This document shows, one piece after another, positions 38,550 to 51,057 of a stretch of 64,000 nucleotides of DNA (position 1 is its first letter; the number at the start of each line of letters is the position of its first letter). This DNA comes from Bryoerythrophyllum caledonicum (taxonomy: Eukaryota > Streptophyta > Bryopsida > Pottiales > Pottiaceae), in the NCBI GenBank assembly GCA_963971425.1, contig OZ020516.1, positions 18,402,593 through 18,466,592 of the forward strand. The letters run 5' to 3'. Under the pieces are notes generated by a model, which had not been told where the DNA came from, did not search any database, and saw only the letters and a list, made by a program, of their open reading frames with translations. Made by a program: the position numbers and the translations under genes.

Positions 38550-39167
38550 GGCTCCGTCTGCTGCTGCTCCGTCCTCCCTCACCTACCTAATCGTAGCAAT
38601 CCCTCGGCATCCTCCTTCACACTGCTTCCACACATGGATCACACAGAACTCAGGTACCATCACATCTTTTATGAGGCCACAGAGCTCCAGATTCACAACA
38701 TGCACACAGTACCAGATCGAAGAAGAGTGTTACCAAGCTTGTGGAGAGATGATCATTCGAGCTGGAGCTAATGAAGAGCAGCTTGGGAGTGAGAATTGGC
38801 AGATCACACTTCGAAGAACATTTCGTGTGCCACGTGGCGCGTTTAAGACTATTCTATGCCCACGTGCCTGTCGGTGAGGTCTACTTCATACATAAATAAA
38901 GAGGGAGGTTACCTCATTGAAAGTGTTTGCGTGAATTTACCGGTAACGTGTGATGAAACATTTCAATCTGAAATCATGGACTCGAAAACCGCACCCATCC
39001 TCAAAGAAATCACACTTTGGGTTGTGTGTCAGGGTTTATTTCTTAGCACAACTGCAGTTTCTGGGATCACCGACAGAAGTACCGACAGTGTGATACTACT
39101 TCGGAGAGATCACTCATGGAAGAGGAGATGGAGTACCACTAGTTAGAGAGGATTCGAAGCAGCAGCT
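38550..39167. promoter_or_regulatory. Intergenic region upstream of Z-ISO
   Basis: Lies between the divergent candidate gene and the Z-ISO start. It probably contains the Z-ISO promoter by position; no specific element is claimed. Plus-strand open frames here show no homology. Confidence 0.3.
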
Positions 39168-41822
39168 ATGGCTACGCAGCAAGCTTTGAGGAAGTTTTGC
39201 ACGGTTTCTTCACTGCTTGAGGGACGGCGCACGAATGGTTGTCGGTTTCCCGTTTCCAACCGCGCACATTTTTCACCTGTGAGTGTGTTCCTCTCTTTTA
39301 CCCTAATTTTCTTATACCCTAAACCCTAAAACCCAAGTGCGCATTGGTTGAAACCCTAAACCTGATTGCATATTGGTTGGAACTGAACTAATTCATTTTC
39401 AATCAATGTGCAATTGGGTTTTAGGGTTTAGGAAGGTTGCGTTAGGGTTTTTGATGATACATGTGGATTGTGAAAGGCGTCGCCTGGGAATGGTAGATGT
39501 GAGCAAGCAATTGAAGAGGTGGGAAACCTTTAAATGAGCACATCAGTGAAGGAGATTCGAAGTTGGCGTTAGGGTTCAGGGTTTAAGAGGTACCAGTAAT
39601 CGGTACTGCGTATGTTAGAGGTTTGGTAGATGTGAGCAAACAATCGATGTGCAAGAAATCGTTCAAACGAGGATCTTTAGGAGTTTAGGGTTTGGGGTAC
39701 TCGAAGTCGGTGTCAGGGTTTTTGGTTTAAGAGGTGTTGTTTTGCTGATGCTGATGCCAGGGGTTGCAAGATGTGAGCAAGCAATTGAAGAGGAGGAAAG
39801 CCTTGGAGCGAGTAGTATATCAGGGACGGATACGGAGCTCTCCATCTCCATCTCCTGATCATTCACAGACACCATCTCTTCCTCCTTCACACGATGATGA
39901 TGATGATGACCTTGTTGTTGGTGAGGACGCTGCAGCGTTCGACTTCACCACTCAATCTGCATTCTCCTGGCTGCTCTTCACAGCGATTCTAGCGGTGGTG
40001 CTTGCGGTCCTCTACATCGCTTGGATCGACCCAGAAACAGGCTACGGAAGTAGCTACATCGATGCGGTCTCCTCGCTCAGTAGTAGCCATGAGGTATAAA
40101 CACGGATTCGGCTCTTTCTTGAGTAGAGTCATGAGTAAAAACCAAGCTTTGTGGAAGTTTTGCACGGATCTACTCAAGAACTCACTTGGCTCTTTCTCAT
40201 GATGTCACGTCTTTTTGTGGCATAGAACTCACTTGGTTTTGTCTAGGCTTTTCCTTTCATGGTGTGATGATTTTTTGCAGGTGGTGATGCTGATCATACT
40301 CTTCACGTTTGCTTTGGTGCATAGTGGATTGGCAAGCTTGCGTGGAGCAGGAGAGAAGTTGGTTGGAGAGAGAGCTTTCCGTGTAATTTATGCGGCGTCG
40401 TCTCTTCCTCTTGCTGTGTCAGCTCTTGTAAGGAATTACGGTTTCGGGTTTAGGGGGTTCGCATGTGATTTCTTAGCTGGTTATGTGGGTTATGACATGG
40501 GAAGCGCCTCAAAATCATGATCTAGAGTCTTGGTCCCTACTTTCTTCCGTCAGGAATTTGGTTCTTACGTGGAAGTTTAGGGTTCTAGGGGTTAGGGTAT
40601 AGGGTTCTGCATATGAATTCTTCGCTGCTTTTGGATTGGCTTTGGAATGTGGATTATCAGATGGGAAGTAGCGCCCCTTTCTCTTGTTTCAAAACCATGA
40701 TGCTTTTGGTAGGAATCTTGAGAGTTGCAATCTCAGGTGGTGGTTCAGGTTTAGGATTTAGGGTTTAGGGGTTTGCATATGAATTCCTTACTGCTTTCAA
40801 GTTCGAATGTGAGAACCACCCCTTTATTTTGTTCCAAACTCTTGATTCTACCATGAAAGATGTGCTTTTTTGTTGCTCAGGTGTACTTCATGAACCACAG
40901 CCATGACGGAGTGCAACTCTGGGACGTCCGAAGCGCCTTCGGGGTGCGCGAAACAGTTTGGACACTGTCATTCATCTCCTTCTTCTTTCTGTATCCATCC
41001 ACATTCAATTTGCTGGAGGTTGCTGCTGTCGACAAGCCCAAGATGCACATGTGGGAAACTGGTATAATGCGCATCACCCGGCACCCACAGGTACTATGGT
41101 TTCCTTCTCAGACCTGTGTTAACCTAGAATTCACGAAAAAGCAGATCTAGAAAGTGTTGGAAACCTCAAAAAGAACCCTTTAGATTAGTCTCTACAGTAC
41201 TAGTTTACTTTCATTATTTCAAGCATTCTTTGCATAAAACATTCTAGCATCTCGTTCGAGGGTAATGAACATGAACCAAAATGAAAGAGGCTACATTCTG
41301 CAAGAGACTAGTTCTAGAATGCAATGTATGTTTTTCCATATATGCATGACATGAAATCCTGTTAAACCTATAGAATAAAAGCTCTTCATTCCATTATAAA
41401 CGCTGGCCTTCATACCTAGTTCCTAGTTCAACATCTAGTTCGCCCTGGCACATGATCATGACTTCTGTTGTTTTCTTTCCTCACAGATGGTGGGCCAGTT
41501 TCTGTGGTGTTTTGCCCATACGCTCTGGATAGGAAGCTCCTTCACACTGGCGACGTCGGTGGGCTTGCTGGTGCACCACCTGTTCGGAGTGTGGCACGGG
41601 GATAAGCGTTTATTAGAGAAGCATGGGGAAGCTTACAGGGCTCTGAGAGAGCGCACAAGCGTCGTCCCCTTCGCTGCCATTCTGCAGGGGCGCCAGAAGC
41701 TGCCACAGGCGTATTACAGAGAGTTTCTCAGAGCTCCCTACCTCGCCATTGCTTGCTTGACAGCCGGAGCTTATTGGTCCCAATCCCTCCTCGAGAGCGC
41801 AAGCCACTTTCTCAAGTGGTAA
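39168..41822 (+). CDS. Z-ISO: 15-cis-zeta-carotene isomerase, chloroplast (NnrU family), five exons
   Basis: Plastid membrane haem protein that isomerises the 15-cis bond of 9,15,9'-tri-cis-zeta-carotene, between phytoene desaturase and zeta-carotene desaturase. Exons 39,168-39,278, 39,761-40,093, 40,281-40,427, 40,881-41,090 and 41,487-41,822 all join in phase 0, giving 378 aa. Exon 1 is Ser/Arg-rich (transit peptide); exon 2 has an acidic DDDDDD run, then FSWLLFTAILAVVLAVLYIA (membrane). Conserved blocks include FALVHSGLASLRGAGEKLVG, FLYPSTFNLLEVAAVDKPKM, WETGIMRITRHPQMVGQ and RTSVVPFAAI. His162 and the C275-x2-H278 pair have the 113/116-residue spacing of the known haem ligands His150, Cys263 and His266 of Arabidopsis. 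Length is close to the usual 360-370. Confidence 0.95.
39496..39793 (+). repeat. Triplicated segment spanning Z-ISO intron 1 and exon 2 start
   Basis: The phrase GATGTGAGCAAGCAATTGAA occurs at 39,496, in diverged form at 39,629, and at 39,770, where it encodes the start of exon 2. Spacing is 133 and 141 bp, and the intervening CGAAGT.GGCGTTAGGGTT / GGTTTAAGAGG motifs are also repeated. Confidence 0.65.
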
Positions 41823-42390
41823 ACAAAAATGAGGAGGTCTATGTCTCCGAAGCGGTAAACCATGAAGGTGATGGATATGTCTCACATGAGAGATCTGGAG
41901 CGCAGTGTCTGAAGTAGTAAACATCTATTGTATACATGAAGATGGTGTGGAGTTTTGGAGTGCAATATCTGAAGCGGTGAAGGATGGTGTGTATGTCTCT
42001 CATGAGAGTTCTGGAGCCACGGCTTGAGAGCAATCACAGGTAAATGATAAGTGATAATTACAGCAAAGTGATAAGCTTCTCTTGGTGGAAAAGTGAGCTT
42101 CTCAAGTGGTAGGATGTGCTTGTCTCCAAAACGGTAATTCAATATGTACTATGAAAATGAAGGTGGTGGATATGTCTCACATGAGAGATCTGAAGATCAA
42201 ATATCTATTCTACACATGAAGGTGGTGTTTATGGAGTGCAATATCTGAAGCGTGATATATGGGTATTGGTTACACATGAGAGTTCTGGAGCCAACAGGTA
42301 ATCAAATTGATAAGCTTTTCTCTTGGTGTAGAATTGAAGCTTTCATGGATACCTTGCATGTTTCACCTGATAAAAGTGTAGTTTGAGTAA
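41811..42390 (+). repeat. Tandem duplication of Z-ISO stop-codon region and 3' UTR
   Basis: CTCAAGTGGT (encoding the last residues LKW and the start of the stop codon) at 41,811 recurs at 42,101. Each is followed by the same series: GTCTCC.AA.CGGTAA, GGTGATGGATATGTCTCACA, TGAGAGATCTG, GAGTGCAATATCTGAAGCG and GAGAGTTCTGGAGCCA. The offset is about 290 bp. The second unit lies in the 3' UTR or downstream DNA. Confidence 0.7.
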
Positions 42391-43284
42391 CTTTCTGTGT
42401 AGAAAGCATCAGGTGGTTTCAAGTGATCTGGTAATTATCTTAATACATGAGTGTTGAGAAAGAATTTGCCCAGGTGGTTGTGATTTTCACATAGGAGTGC
42501 TGCAACCTTGACTTGGTTTTATCATCATGGGAGCTTATCGTTGATTGATTTTTTTTATGTTGGCTCAATTTCCAACCAGGTGCGTAGTTGCATCAGCTCC
42601 TTCCTCTCGTTGCGAATTCCGGATCATTGAATGTTGAATCCCTCAATCATTTCATTACATGTTTCTACTGACAAGTTTGCACACTAGGTTAGCACCCTTA
42701 AGCTCTTTTTTTTCTGAAAAGTTTCTGTAAAAGCTGCATGTAAAGCTCTGTATCAGGTCACCTACTCTTTAATCCTTGACCACTTTTTGGTGAGGAACTA
42801 GATTGTGAACTCCTAAGTACAATGTGAATGTAGAAACACTTTTCAAAGTTTGAATCATGTTTTGGAGTTATGGAATACCTTGGGATTAAAACTTTCTGTG
42901 TTGACTTGTACGAGTTTTTGGAACATCTTTGTATACAATTAAATGGACAGTAGATGAAGAATTCAACAAAAATCATGCATAAATGTTTACGTCACGTGTT
43001 GTATGTCAATGCAAAGCTATCAACATAATGCATGTATGAGCTTTGTCCATTTTTTAAAGGAATATAAGTTTGCAAGATTGTGTATAAGGACATTGGTTCT
43101 AACATTATTATCTATTACATCAACCCTTGGATGTTGTGCATAATGTTCCCCAAAGTGATGTTCATGGATTATGTTCAATTTTTGAAGGTTGGTTACTTAA
43201 ATTAGAATGTATATTTCCATGAGAACCAACTCAAAGACGAAAAAAATCAATGCAAAGCTTGATATTGTAGAAAACGGAAAAGGG
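42391..43284. repeat. AT-rich repeat DNA related to 55.9-57.1 kb
   Basis: From about 42,838 the order of motifs (GATCATGTTTTGGAGTTATGGAA, TTGGAACATCTTTGTATA, GCTATCAAC.TA.TGCA, GTTGGATGTTGTGCA, ATGTTC/CCCCAA) matches 55,941-57,118 on the same strand. It ends in GGGTTAA at 43,288, so it may be a tandem neighbour of the TTAA element that follows. No gene. Confidence 0.45.
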
Positions 43285-43372
43285 TTAACCCTTTAAGGCC
43301 GATGAGCTTATAAGGCCCAGGAAAATCCACAAGTGTAGTAGATCATGTAGAACATCATCTACACAAAGAGTA
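43285..43372. mobile_element. TTAA MITE, left part, split by LINE copy 2
   Basis: Starts TTAACCCTTTAAGGCC and runs into ATCTACACAAAGAGTA, where LINE copy 2 is inserted. The remainder resumes at 55,627 and ends at TTAA 55,839. The whole matches the intact copy at 558-852. Confidence 0.6.
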
Positions 43373-43639
43373 GAAGAAGAAGAACGTCGGTCGCCAAAGG
43401 AGGCGGACGTGAATGAAGTGTCTGTTTGTTCCACTACTAAGACCATGCCCATCGGACAGGGAATTAGTAATCTGGAACTACTTCCTTTCGAGGATAGATA
43501 CTATGTAACAAGCAGCCAAAAACCACAGAACGCACCAATTGTAATAATAAGGAGGGGGGATGCAGGGGGAGGGAAGAGAGAGAGAGAGAAGAGAGAGAGA
43601 TGAGGGGGACAGATGGAGAGGAGGGTGTGTTTCGCAATA

Positions 43640-46600
43640 TTAGGGATTTAAAATAAAGTAAAGATGCAGTTTTATGGGGGTCTTGTGTATCGGGAAGGGC
43701 TTGGTTGTTTTCAATTTTGCGTTTATGTAGAAGGATGGACATAGCGTGTTGTATGGCAATGACCTTAATATTCTTGAAAGTGTTTGTAATTGTATTAATA
43801 GGAATTTTGAAGGTATCTTCTAGGGTTTTCATAGACGGAATAAAGGTGGTGGCGCGAGCGTCGGTTGTGATTACCATCAGGGGGTTGACTATCCATCTGA
43901 GTGTAGTGATGTCGTCTATAAGGGGTTGGTATTTATTGATTTTGTTTTCGATTGATTCTAGGGAAAATCTATCATTACAGTATGTGAATTCGATGAATTA
44001 AATGGTATAGTTTTGGTTTATGTGGTTGGGTGGGGGGTCATTGTATGATAGACCTCTAACGCATAGTATGTCCGGTTTGAGTCGAGCATTGCAGTGACAT
44101 CGTTGGGTTTCACATATACATGGAAGTAGCCATGGTGGGACTGTATTTTCTTGTGGGTTGTTGTTAAAGGTTTCGGCATTCACGAGGATAAAACATCTCG
44201 ATTTGTTATGGAAGGTGATTCATTTACAGAGTTCCCATACGGCTTTGTTATGTCTTTTGACAATTTGGGAGTGTATGTGGTGGTTATGACATTTTGGTAA
44301 AACATGTAGCCATGTGTCGGGGTCCGTGGAAGTGCATATTGGGCATATTATGGATGGGAATCTTTCTATTCCAAAGAAAAGTTGTTTTCGGGCGTTTCCC
44401 ATGTATTGTTCGGTACAAAATTTGATAAGGCATGTTATTTGTGAGTCGGTGATGATGGGATTTTTCTAGAAATTTGTAGAGAGTTCATTGTCTATGTTGT
44501 TGTTGTTAGTCCCCTTTTCTATGTTAGGGAAGTCATCTGAGATTGTGTCAAGGTTATTATATAGGTCTTGTTTTTTGAGGTATTTGCTCAAAAATCTAAC
44601 CGGGCCTTTATCGGGGGTGTCTTCTTTGGAGGGCTAGTCTTCTTTTTGGAAGTAGTATGGGGTGGCGTAGGCATGTTCGTGTGGATCTTTGGCATTTTTG
44701 TGTGATATTTCCTGGCCCTCTTTTGCTAGTTTGTCGGCTTGTTCGTTACCATTAATATCGGCGTGGGCTCGAACTTTGTGGATGGTTGTGATTTGTCTTC
44801 GTTTTAGTATCATTAGGACCATAGATTTTAGCATGATTTGGTCGGGGTGGCTAATGTGGGGGGTAGGGTGTGTTATTTAGGTGTTTAATAAGTATAGTAC
44901 GTTAATGCAGTCTGTGAATATGTGCGCTGGTTCATTATTGTATTTTGTTGTAACAATTTCCAGTGTTTTGTGGATGGCCATGAGTTCTGCTCTGAGGATA
45001 TTTTGTAGTCCATGCAATCTTTTGGGTAATTTGATTTCTCTTGTAGGATTGTATATTCCAGAACCGGGTTTTTTTCTACGCCAATTATCCGGGCTGATTT
45101 GTTCTGGTGGTTTGAAGGAGCCATCGGTATAGTAGCTATATGCGGGGTCAAATTTTGGTGAGGTGGTAGTTTGGTAGTCCGGGAGGGGTGGAAGTGATAA
45201 AATGTAATCTAGTGTATTGTTATTGTAATTTAGTTTTGACCATTTTTTGTTTCTGTTGACTGATGTTTGTATAGGTGTTGGTAGGGCCATCTTTGTATAC
45301 AGCCGGTTTATGTTAAATTTTTTTGCTATGGAGGTGAGGTCGGCAAGTTGTTCTAGGGTGTCAATAGTTTGGTTTTGGTGGTGGACGCATATTATTTGTA
45401 ATGTAGATGGTTCAATTCTGGGCTTTTTTAGCTCGGGTGGGATAGAAGGTTCTTTGAAATTGAGTATGCTTCAAATATTGCAATGATATGGGAGTTTGCA
45501 AATGGCTGGACTGGGGATTAAAGTTTTGATACCAATTTTTGTTTGGTGTGATAATGAGTATAGATGTGTGTTGTGGGTCATTTTTAGCAGTAAGGCGGGC
45601 CCAATGTAGTGCTTGTTGAGTTTCTTCCTCATTGTGGGGGTGAGCTATACCATTACCGACCCATTTATAGTCAAAGGCCTTTCCCAAGGAGCCAAATATT
45701 TTATCTCTTTCAAAGGGTGAGTAGATTTTTTTTAATTTGGTCGAGCATGTGACGGGGGAAGAGAAGTATGATTGTTCGATGCTAAAGGATGAGATTAATG
45801 AGTCTAGAATAGATGTGGGTATTGTGTATTGTGCATTTTTGAGGGGATTATTTTTTGGAATGCGGTATTTATATCTTTGGTATAGCCAAATTAATTTGGT
45901 TTCAAATGGTTGGGTTGTTGGCTCAGTGTTTGTAGGAGTTTGTAGTGTCATGTTGTATTGATTCCATAGCCATTGGAGTCTAGGAGTGGGAATAGTGTGT
46001 AAGTGTCGGCCATTTGCTTCACATAGATGGGCTTGATTGTTCTCTATTTTAATTGTGTCCGAGATTGTGATAATATCGTTTTCGGGGTTACTTTCCGTTG
46101 TATAGATGTTTAGAAGTGGGATGATTATAGGTGGGTTACGGATCTTGAGTCTTGTAATTGTTCTTGGGGGTGGTGGGCTTGAATGATTTCCGAGTAAAAT
46201 TTATATTTAATTTTTTGATAGTATTGTTTTAGTTTTTTGGTGTTATATGTGGAGGTATTACACTCGTGTCTTGGAAAAAGGTTTCTTTGAGGAAGCCATT
46301 TATTGAATGTATTGTTGTTGTGTTGCCATTGGCAAAGGTATTTAATACTGGTATTATGTATTCTGTTGGTATCTAGATGTTGTATATGTTCATGGTGTAT
46401 GATGTTATTAATAGGGTATGTGGTGGGATTTTTGGTGATGTATATTGGGGGAGCGGGGTGATATGGGTATAGGGGGTTGGGAGGATGGATTGGTGGTAGG
46501 GTAGTTCTTGGGAGGATGTTATTATTGATGGTGATGAATGGATCTTGGAGTATGTAGGAGTATGGGTGTATGTTACAAGGGGTATTGCATGTAGTGGAGC

Positions 46601-49600
46601 ATGTTGGATGGCAAAAAAGTTGTTTGGCAACATTTAGGGCTTTCTTGATTAGTGTGGATGGGGTGAAGTGGAAGGTTTTGAAGTCCTCATTATTCATGAT
46701 GTGTGTGCTGTTTGGTAGAGTGATTTGTTTTAGTTCAAAAATATTTTTTGAGAGGAGTTTTTGTAAAAGTTTTTGGGCGAGTTGGACGTTGAGTGTGTTT
46801 TGGTTTTGTATTTCTTGACTCCATACTACTTCTAATGGTGTTTGATCACAGAGGAAGTTTGGAAGTGTACTCTTAAGGTGAACTTTAGCTATATGTTTTA
46901 ATAAGAAGAATGTACGGGTTATTGGTGATCTTATACAATCCGTTTTTTTAATTCTGGGTATATTTTCAGCACCACCATATTGAGCAAGTACATATTGAGT
47001 TAGCCCATTATATTTTTTTCTGAGCCTACCTTTATTATTTAGGGCATTTTGTAATTGTTCCCCTATATATCGGAGATAGGCATTTTTGAGGGAGAAAGCT
47101 TCAAGTCCAAATAGGTTATGTGGGAGTTGGGTTATTGCGTTTGACATGCATTTTGACATACCACAAATGGTTTTCTGTATGGCTATAATCTTTTGGTCAA
47201 GTTTTTTAATGGCTGGCATAGAGTATGGTACAGCGTAGAAGCTGTATGCTACTCCTGAGCGTATTTCAGTGTCAACCATCTAAATTTTTTATTTCATAGT
47301 GGCCGGACATGTTGTTAATTCTTTGCATTGTTTAATGAGTTTTGTGGTTGTAGCGTGGATTTGGATTTTCCATTTTAGAAAGGGAACAAGATTTGTGCCT
47401 AGGTATACATATGATTCATTTTGGTGTAGTATGGGGATTGGTTGGCCACGGTAGTTGATGTTAGAAGCTTGCATTAGGGCTTTGAATGTAGTTGGATTCA
47501 TTTTGGATTTATTTGGGCATCCAGTAGCAATGCATTTTGGGACACCTACGTCCATACCAGTCCATTTCCAATATTTGTCGATTATTTTAATTTATGTTTG
47601 TAATGATTTTATTTTGTTAGTTATAGCGGCAAGGTCATCGGCGTATGCGGCGGAGTTTATAGTGTTTGTGATGTACCAAAAGTGTATCCATTATCGCCTC
47701 GCTCTAGCCATCTAAGTAGTGGTTCTAAAAATATAATGAATAGGTATGGGCTCAGGGTGTCCCCTTGTATAGTCCCTTTATGGATGGAGATGGACTTAGT
47801 TTTACCAAAGTACTCACCGGTGTAGTAAGTAGACGATTGGGAGTATATATTTCCAACTAATGTGGTTGCATCTTTTGGGTACCCAATATCCGTCATTATC
47901 GCTAGTAGTCGGGCGTGGTCTACAGAACCAAAGGCGTTTTTGAAGTCAACATATAAAATATATATGTCTTGGTTTGTGAATCGTGCATCTTTTAGTGCCG
48001 CTATCATGGTTTGTATTTGTCTAGAGGTACTTCTCTCTACTCTAAATCCTTCTTGACTATCGTGTAGGATTTTAAACTTTTCACCATATGAGGATAATAT
48101 TGAGGTAAGTGTACTAGTGTAGAGTTTATATATTGTGTTGGCTAATGCAATTGGTCTATGATTTGTTAGTATTGAAGGATCTCCTTTTTTGTACAGTAAA
48201 ATTATTGCAGTTGTTTTCCATGAGGCTGGTATTTGTTTTTGTTTATAGCAATGAAAGAATAATAGAAATAGTAATTTATTAAATCTTGGGGTTATGTTTT
48301 TTAGTATTGAGTTCGGTATACGGTCTGGCCCTGGGGCTTTGTTATTTCCGAGGTGCGGAGACATGCGTCATATATGGCTCTATTGAAGTATGTGTGCAAT
48401 AGAATTTTAGGTTTGCCTCGTTTGTCTAAGGTAAATCCATCTAGGTCATGCCATGGATATTGGCGTACTGCACATGTGCAATCGGTTGGGTGTTGCGGTT
48501 GATAGTTGCATGTTGGTATTGTCGGTCTATTATTTTTTGTCTGTTGGTTGAATATTTCGTTTGCAATATCTTCCGGGCTAGTTAGAATGTTATAATATTG
48601 GTCAGTGATACAATCTAATGGTGGAGATTCTAGTTTTTTTAAAACTTTTCTGTTTATTTTCTTAGGGCTAGTTTTGTATAGTTGTCTATATTTTGAGATG
48701 GCTTTTTTAATATTGTCTTTTGAGTATTTTGTAGTTACTTTCTGGGCTTGTATATTGACATTTTTTGCGATTAATGCAATGTCTTTTATCCATGTATCAT
48801 GAGAAAGTTCGGGGGGGGGGTGGAGCAAGAATTTTGGTGTGGTGTAAAGCTAGTAGTAAATTACATATGGGATGGTTATGCCATTGTGGGTTATTTTTTT
48901 ACGGTTCAAATAGTTTTTTGTATTATATGATATGTAGTTAGGTGTTGTTTCCATATTTTAGAAAGTTTTTGGGGTAAATAACCTCCTTGTTGTGATGTTC
49001 GGTTTGTCATTTGTGGTATTGGTTGAGCTATGCAAGTTTGTTCTACTATATCAGAGACATTGTTGGTGAGTTTATCTAGGGTGTGGCATGTTTCGTGCCA
49101 TCGTGCTTGAGAAAGTTGGTTATTATTTTCAAGTCATGGAATATATACAAAACATATTCATGTTTAGATTTTGTGGCGGATTTTTTTGTTTCTTGGATGG
49201 CTAATAGGGCAAGTGGTGTTTCTGTATATGTGGTCAAAGCTTTTAAGCTCGGGACAGCAGTGTTTAGAGATGACGCATTCCATGTAATGATGTTTGTATT
49301 TTCGTTGTTTGTGCTAATGTTTTGGTTCTGTGGGGGAAGAAAAGAGGGGGGAGGGGGTGGGTGGGTATATTCTACTATGGTGTCAAAACATTTTAGTGTT
49401 TTGTTAATTAGATTGTTGAGAAGGTAAGGAAATTTTTGTTTTATTGTGGTGTTTGAGGGTGGTATGGTTTGGCTATGTAAGAAATTGTATAGTTCTTTAT
49501 GTATTGAGTTCCCGTGATTTATAAGATTTTGATTTTCTTCAAGAATCTTTGTGTATGGGTGCGGGGTATGAACATGTCTTTTTGGTGGATTTTGTAAGTT

Positions 49601-50260
49601 TCAGAAGGTTTGTAGTAGTGTGTTTGTCCATGTGATTATATTCATGTTTTGAGGGTTTAAAAGTTGGTTACATTCGTCTATGTTTGGGTGGATGGTAATT
49701 ATTAGGGCATATAAGATATGTGTTGGTGGCTACCACCATAGTCCACCCAACTATGGTGGGGGTTCTTGAGACCTCGTTGTATGGGTACCCAAAAAGCCCT
49801 TGGGTGGGATGACATGTCGGTTGTCTTTAAGGCACTTAGTGTAGAAAAATGTTTACCTTCGAAAGGAGGAAGTAGCTCTAGATTCACTATCCTTTGTCCG
49901 GTGGCCATGGGATTAGTGAATAGAATGAACAAACACTATATTTACGCCGGTCCCTTCGGGGCCGGAGTTCTTCTTCTCTGTTGGTGGATGTGTATTTTGT
50001 TGTTGTATATATTGGGCAATATTTGGGTGTGTATTGTTGTATAGATGATGTAGTGTATGTGTGGTTTTTAAGAGAGGTGCAAATGTTTGAGCGATGTGTT
50101 TGTATTCCGGTTGTAATTTTATGGTATTTGGTATAAAGTATATTTTGGCGTTTTTCTTATGTGATGTGGGATGAGTTTTTAGTATATTATGCATTGGGCC
50201 CGGGTTGGTTTCTATGTCTCCGTCTAGAAGTAGGAGGAGTTTTATGTGTTTAGCTTTGGT
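43640..50260 (-). pseudogene. LINE copy 2 ORF2, decayed
   Basis: Fragments in several frames give, in order: 2A GDIETNPGP (50,195-50,221) after IKLLLLLD; the N-terminal conserved region; part of the RT (48,364-47,657: NKAPGPDRIPNSILK, NHRPIALANTIYKLYTS, DFKNAFGSVDH, GTIQGDTLSPYLF); thumb (47,279-46,125); RNase H (45,290-44,634: YYTDGSF, RAELMAIHKTLE, GNEQADKLAKEG); the C-x2-C knuckle; and the PD-(D/E)XK-like end (LKPDILCVRGLSY, FIEFTYCNDRF). Much of the APE domain is missing or unreadable: only its first part is seen near 49.1-49.3 kb, and the sequence then joins the RT linker. Multiple stops and frameshifts; not functional. Confidence 0.8.
49730..49978 (+). mobile_element. SINE-like element nested in LINE copy 2
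   Basis: A 249-bp insertion in the opposite orientation to its host, with TSD TGTTGGTGG at 49,721-49,729 and 49,979-49,987. Its 3' third (from about 49,857: TTCGAAAGGAGGAAGTAG, paired stems around GTCCGGTGGCC, then CCGGTCCCTTCGGGGCCGG and TTCTTCTTC) matches the LINE 3' UTR. Its 5' part is unrelated to the LINE and starts with a CCACCATAGT/ACTATGGTGG hairpin. No convincing tRNA-type A and B boxes are seen, so its promoter origin is open. Likely mobilised by the LINE machinery through the shared tail. Confidence 0.7.
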
Positions 50261-51057
50261 GTTATGTTTTAGTATTTTTGTTGTTTGTGTAATTTTATGG
50301 GGGTTTTTTTATGTTTTTAGGGTTGTGTTTGTTTGAAAATGTATGTGTGTCTTTGTATGGGTGTGTTGTTGTGTTTGTGGTATGACTATCCTTTGAGTGT
50401 GTTGTGTGTTGGTTGTGGTTTTGTATGTTTTGGTAGGATGTGGTGGGAATGTTTCCTAGGAGTGGTTGTATGTGTGCCTTAGGTCAAGTTGGTGTGGTTT
50501 TGTTCGTGTATTGGTGTGTGGTATGTGTTTGGTGAGGAGGTAATTCCAAGGAGTGATGATACTCCAATGCCATTGGCATTGATAGGTCGGAGGTGTTTTG
50601 AGGTAGTGATGTAGTCTACCATTTATTGCTATGTTTGTTTGAGTAAGACATGTGGGGTGTGGTGATATTTCCACAAGGCTAACTACAAACATGTGACAAT
50701 TGTGAGTGAAGGAGTATTTAAACAATGAGATAATAAGTGAGAGAAGGATGAGGTATGAAGTATAGCTATGGTGTTATATGAGAATGGAGGGAGAACAATA
50801 GTATGAATATATTAAGGATGGACTTATAAGCAAAGCTACAGCTAGAGAATAAACTATGTAGAGAACTAGGAGATGAAGCATAATGGTGGCATAGAAGGCA
50901 TTAACAATAGATAGAGGGGGAGAAGGTGGAGTTAGTGATAGAGAGAACCAATGCCAACGCGGTTGGTGAGTCATTCGTGGGTGGTCCGTGGTCAATCCAC
51001 GTTTGACGGGCCATTTGAGGGCGGAAGAGAGGGCACCGAACCGCTTCCATTGATACC

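Noticed and set aside
38548-38877. 109-codon plus-strand frame
   Set aside because: Antisense to the candidate small gene and the Z-ISO upstream region; no homology recognised.
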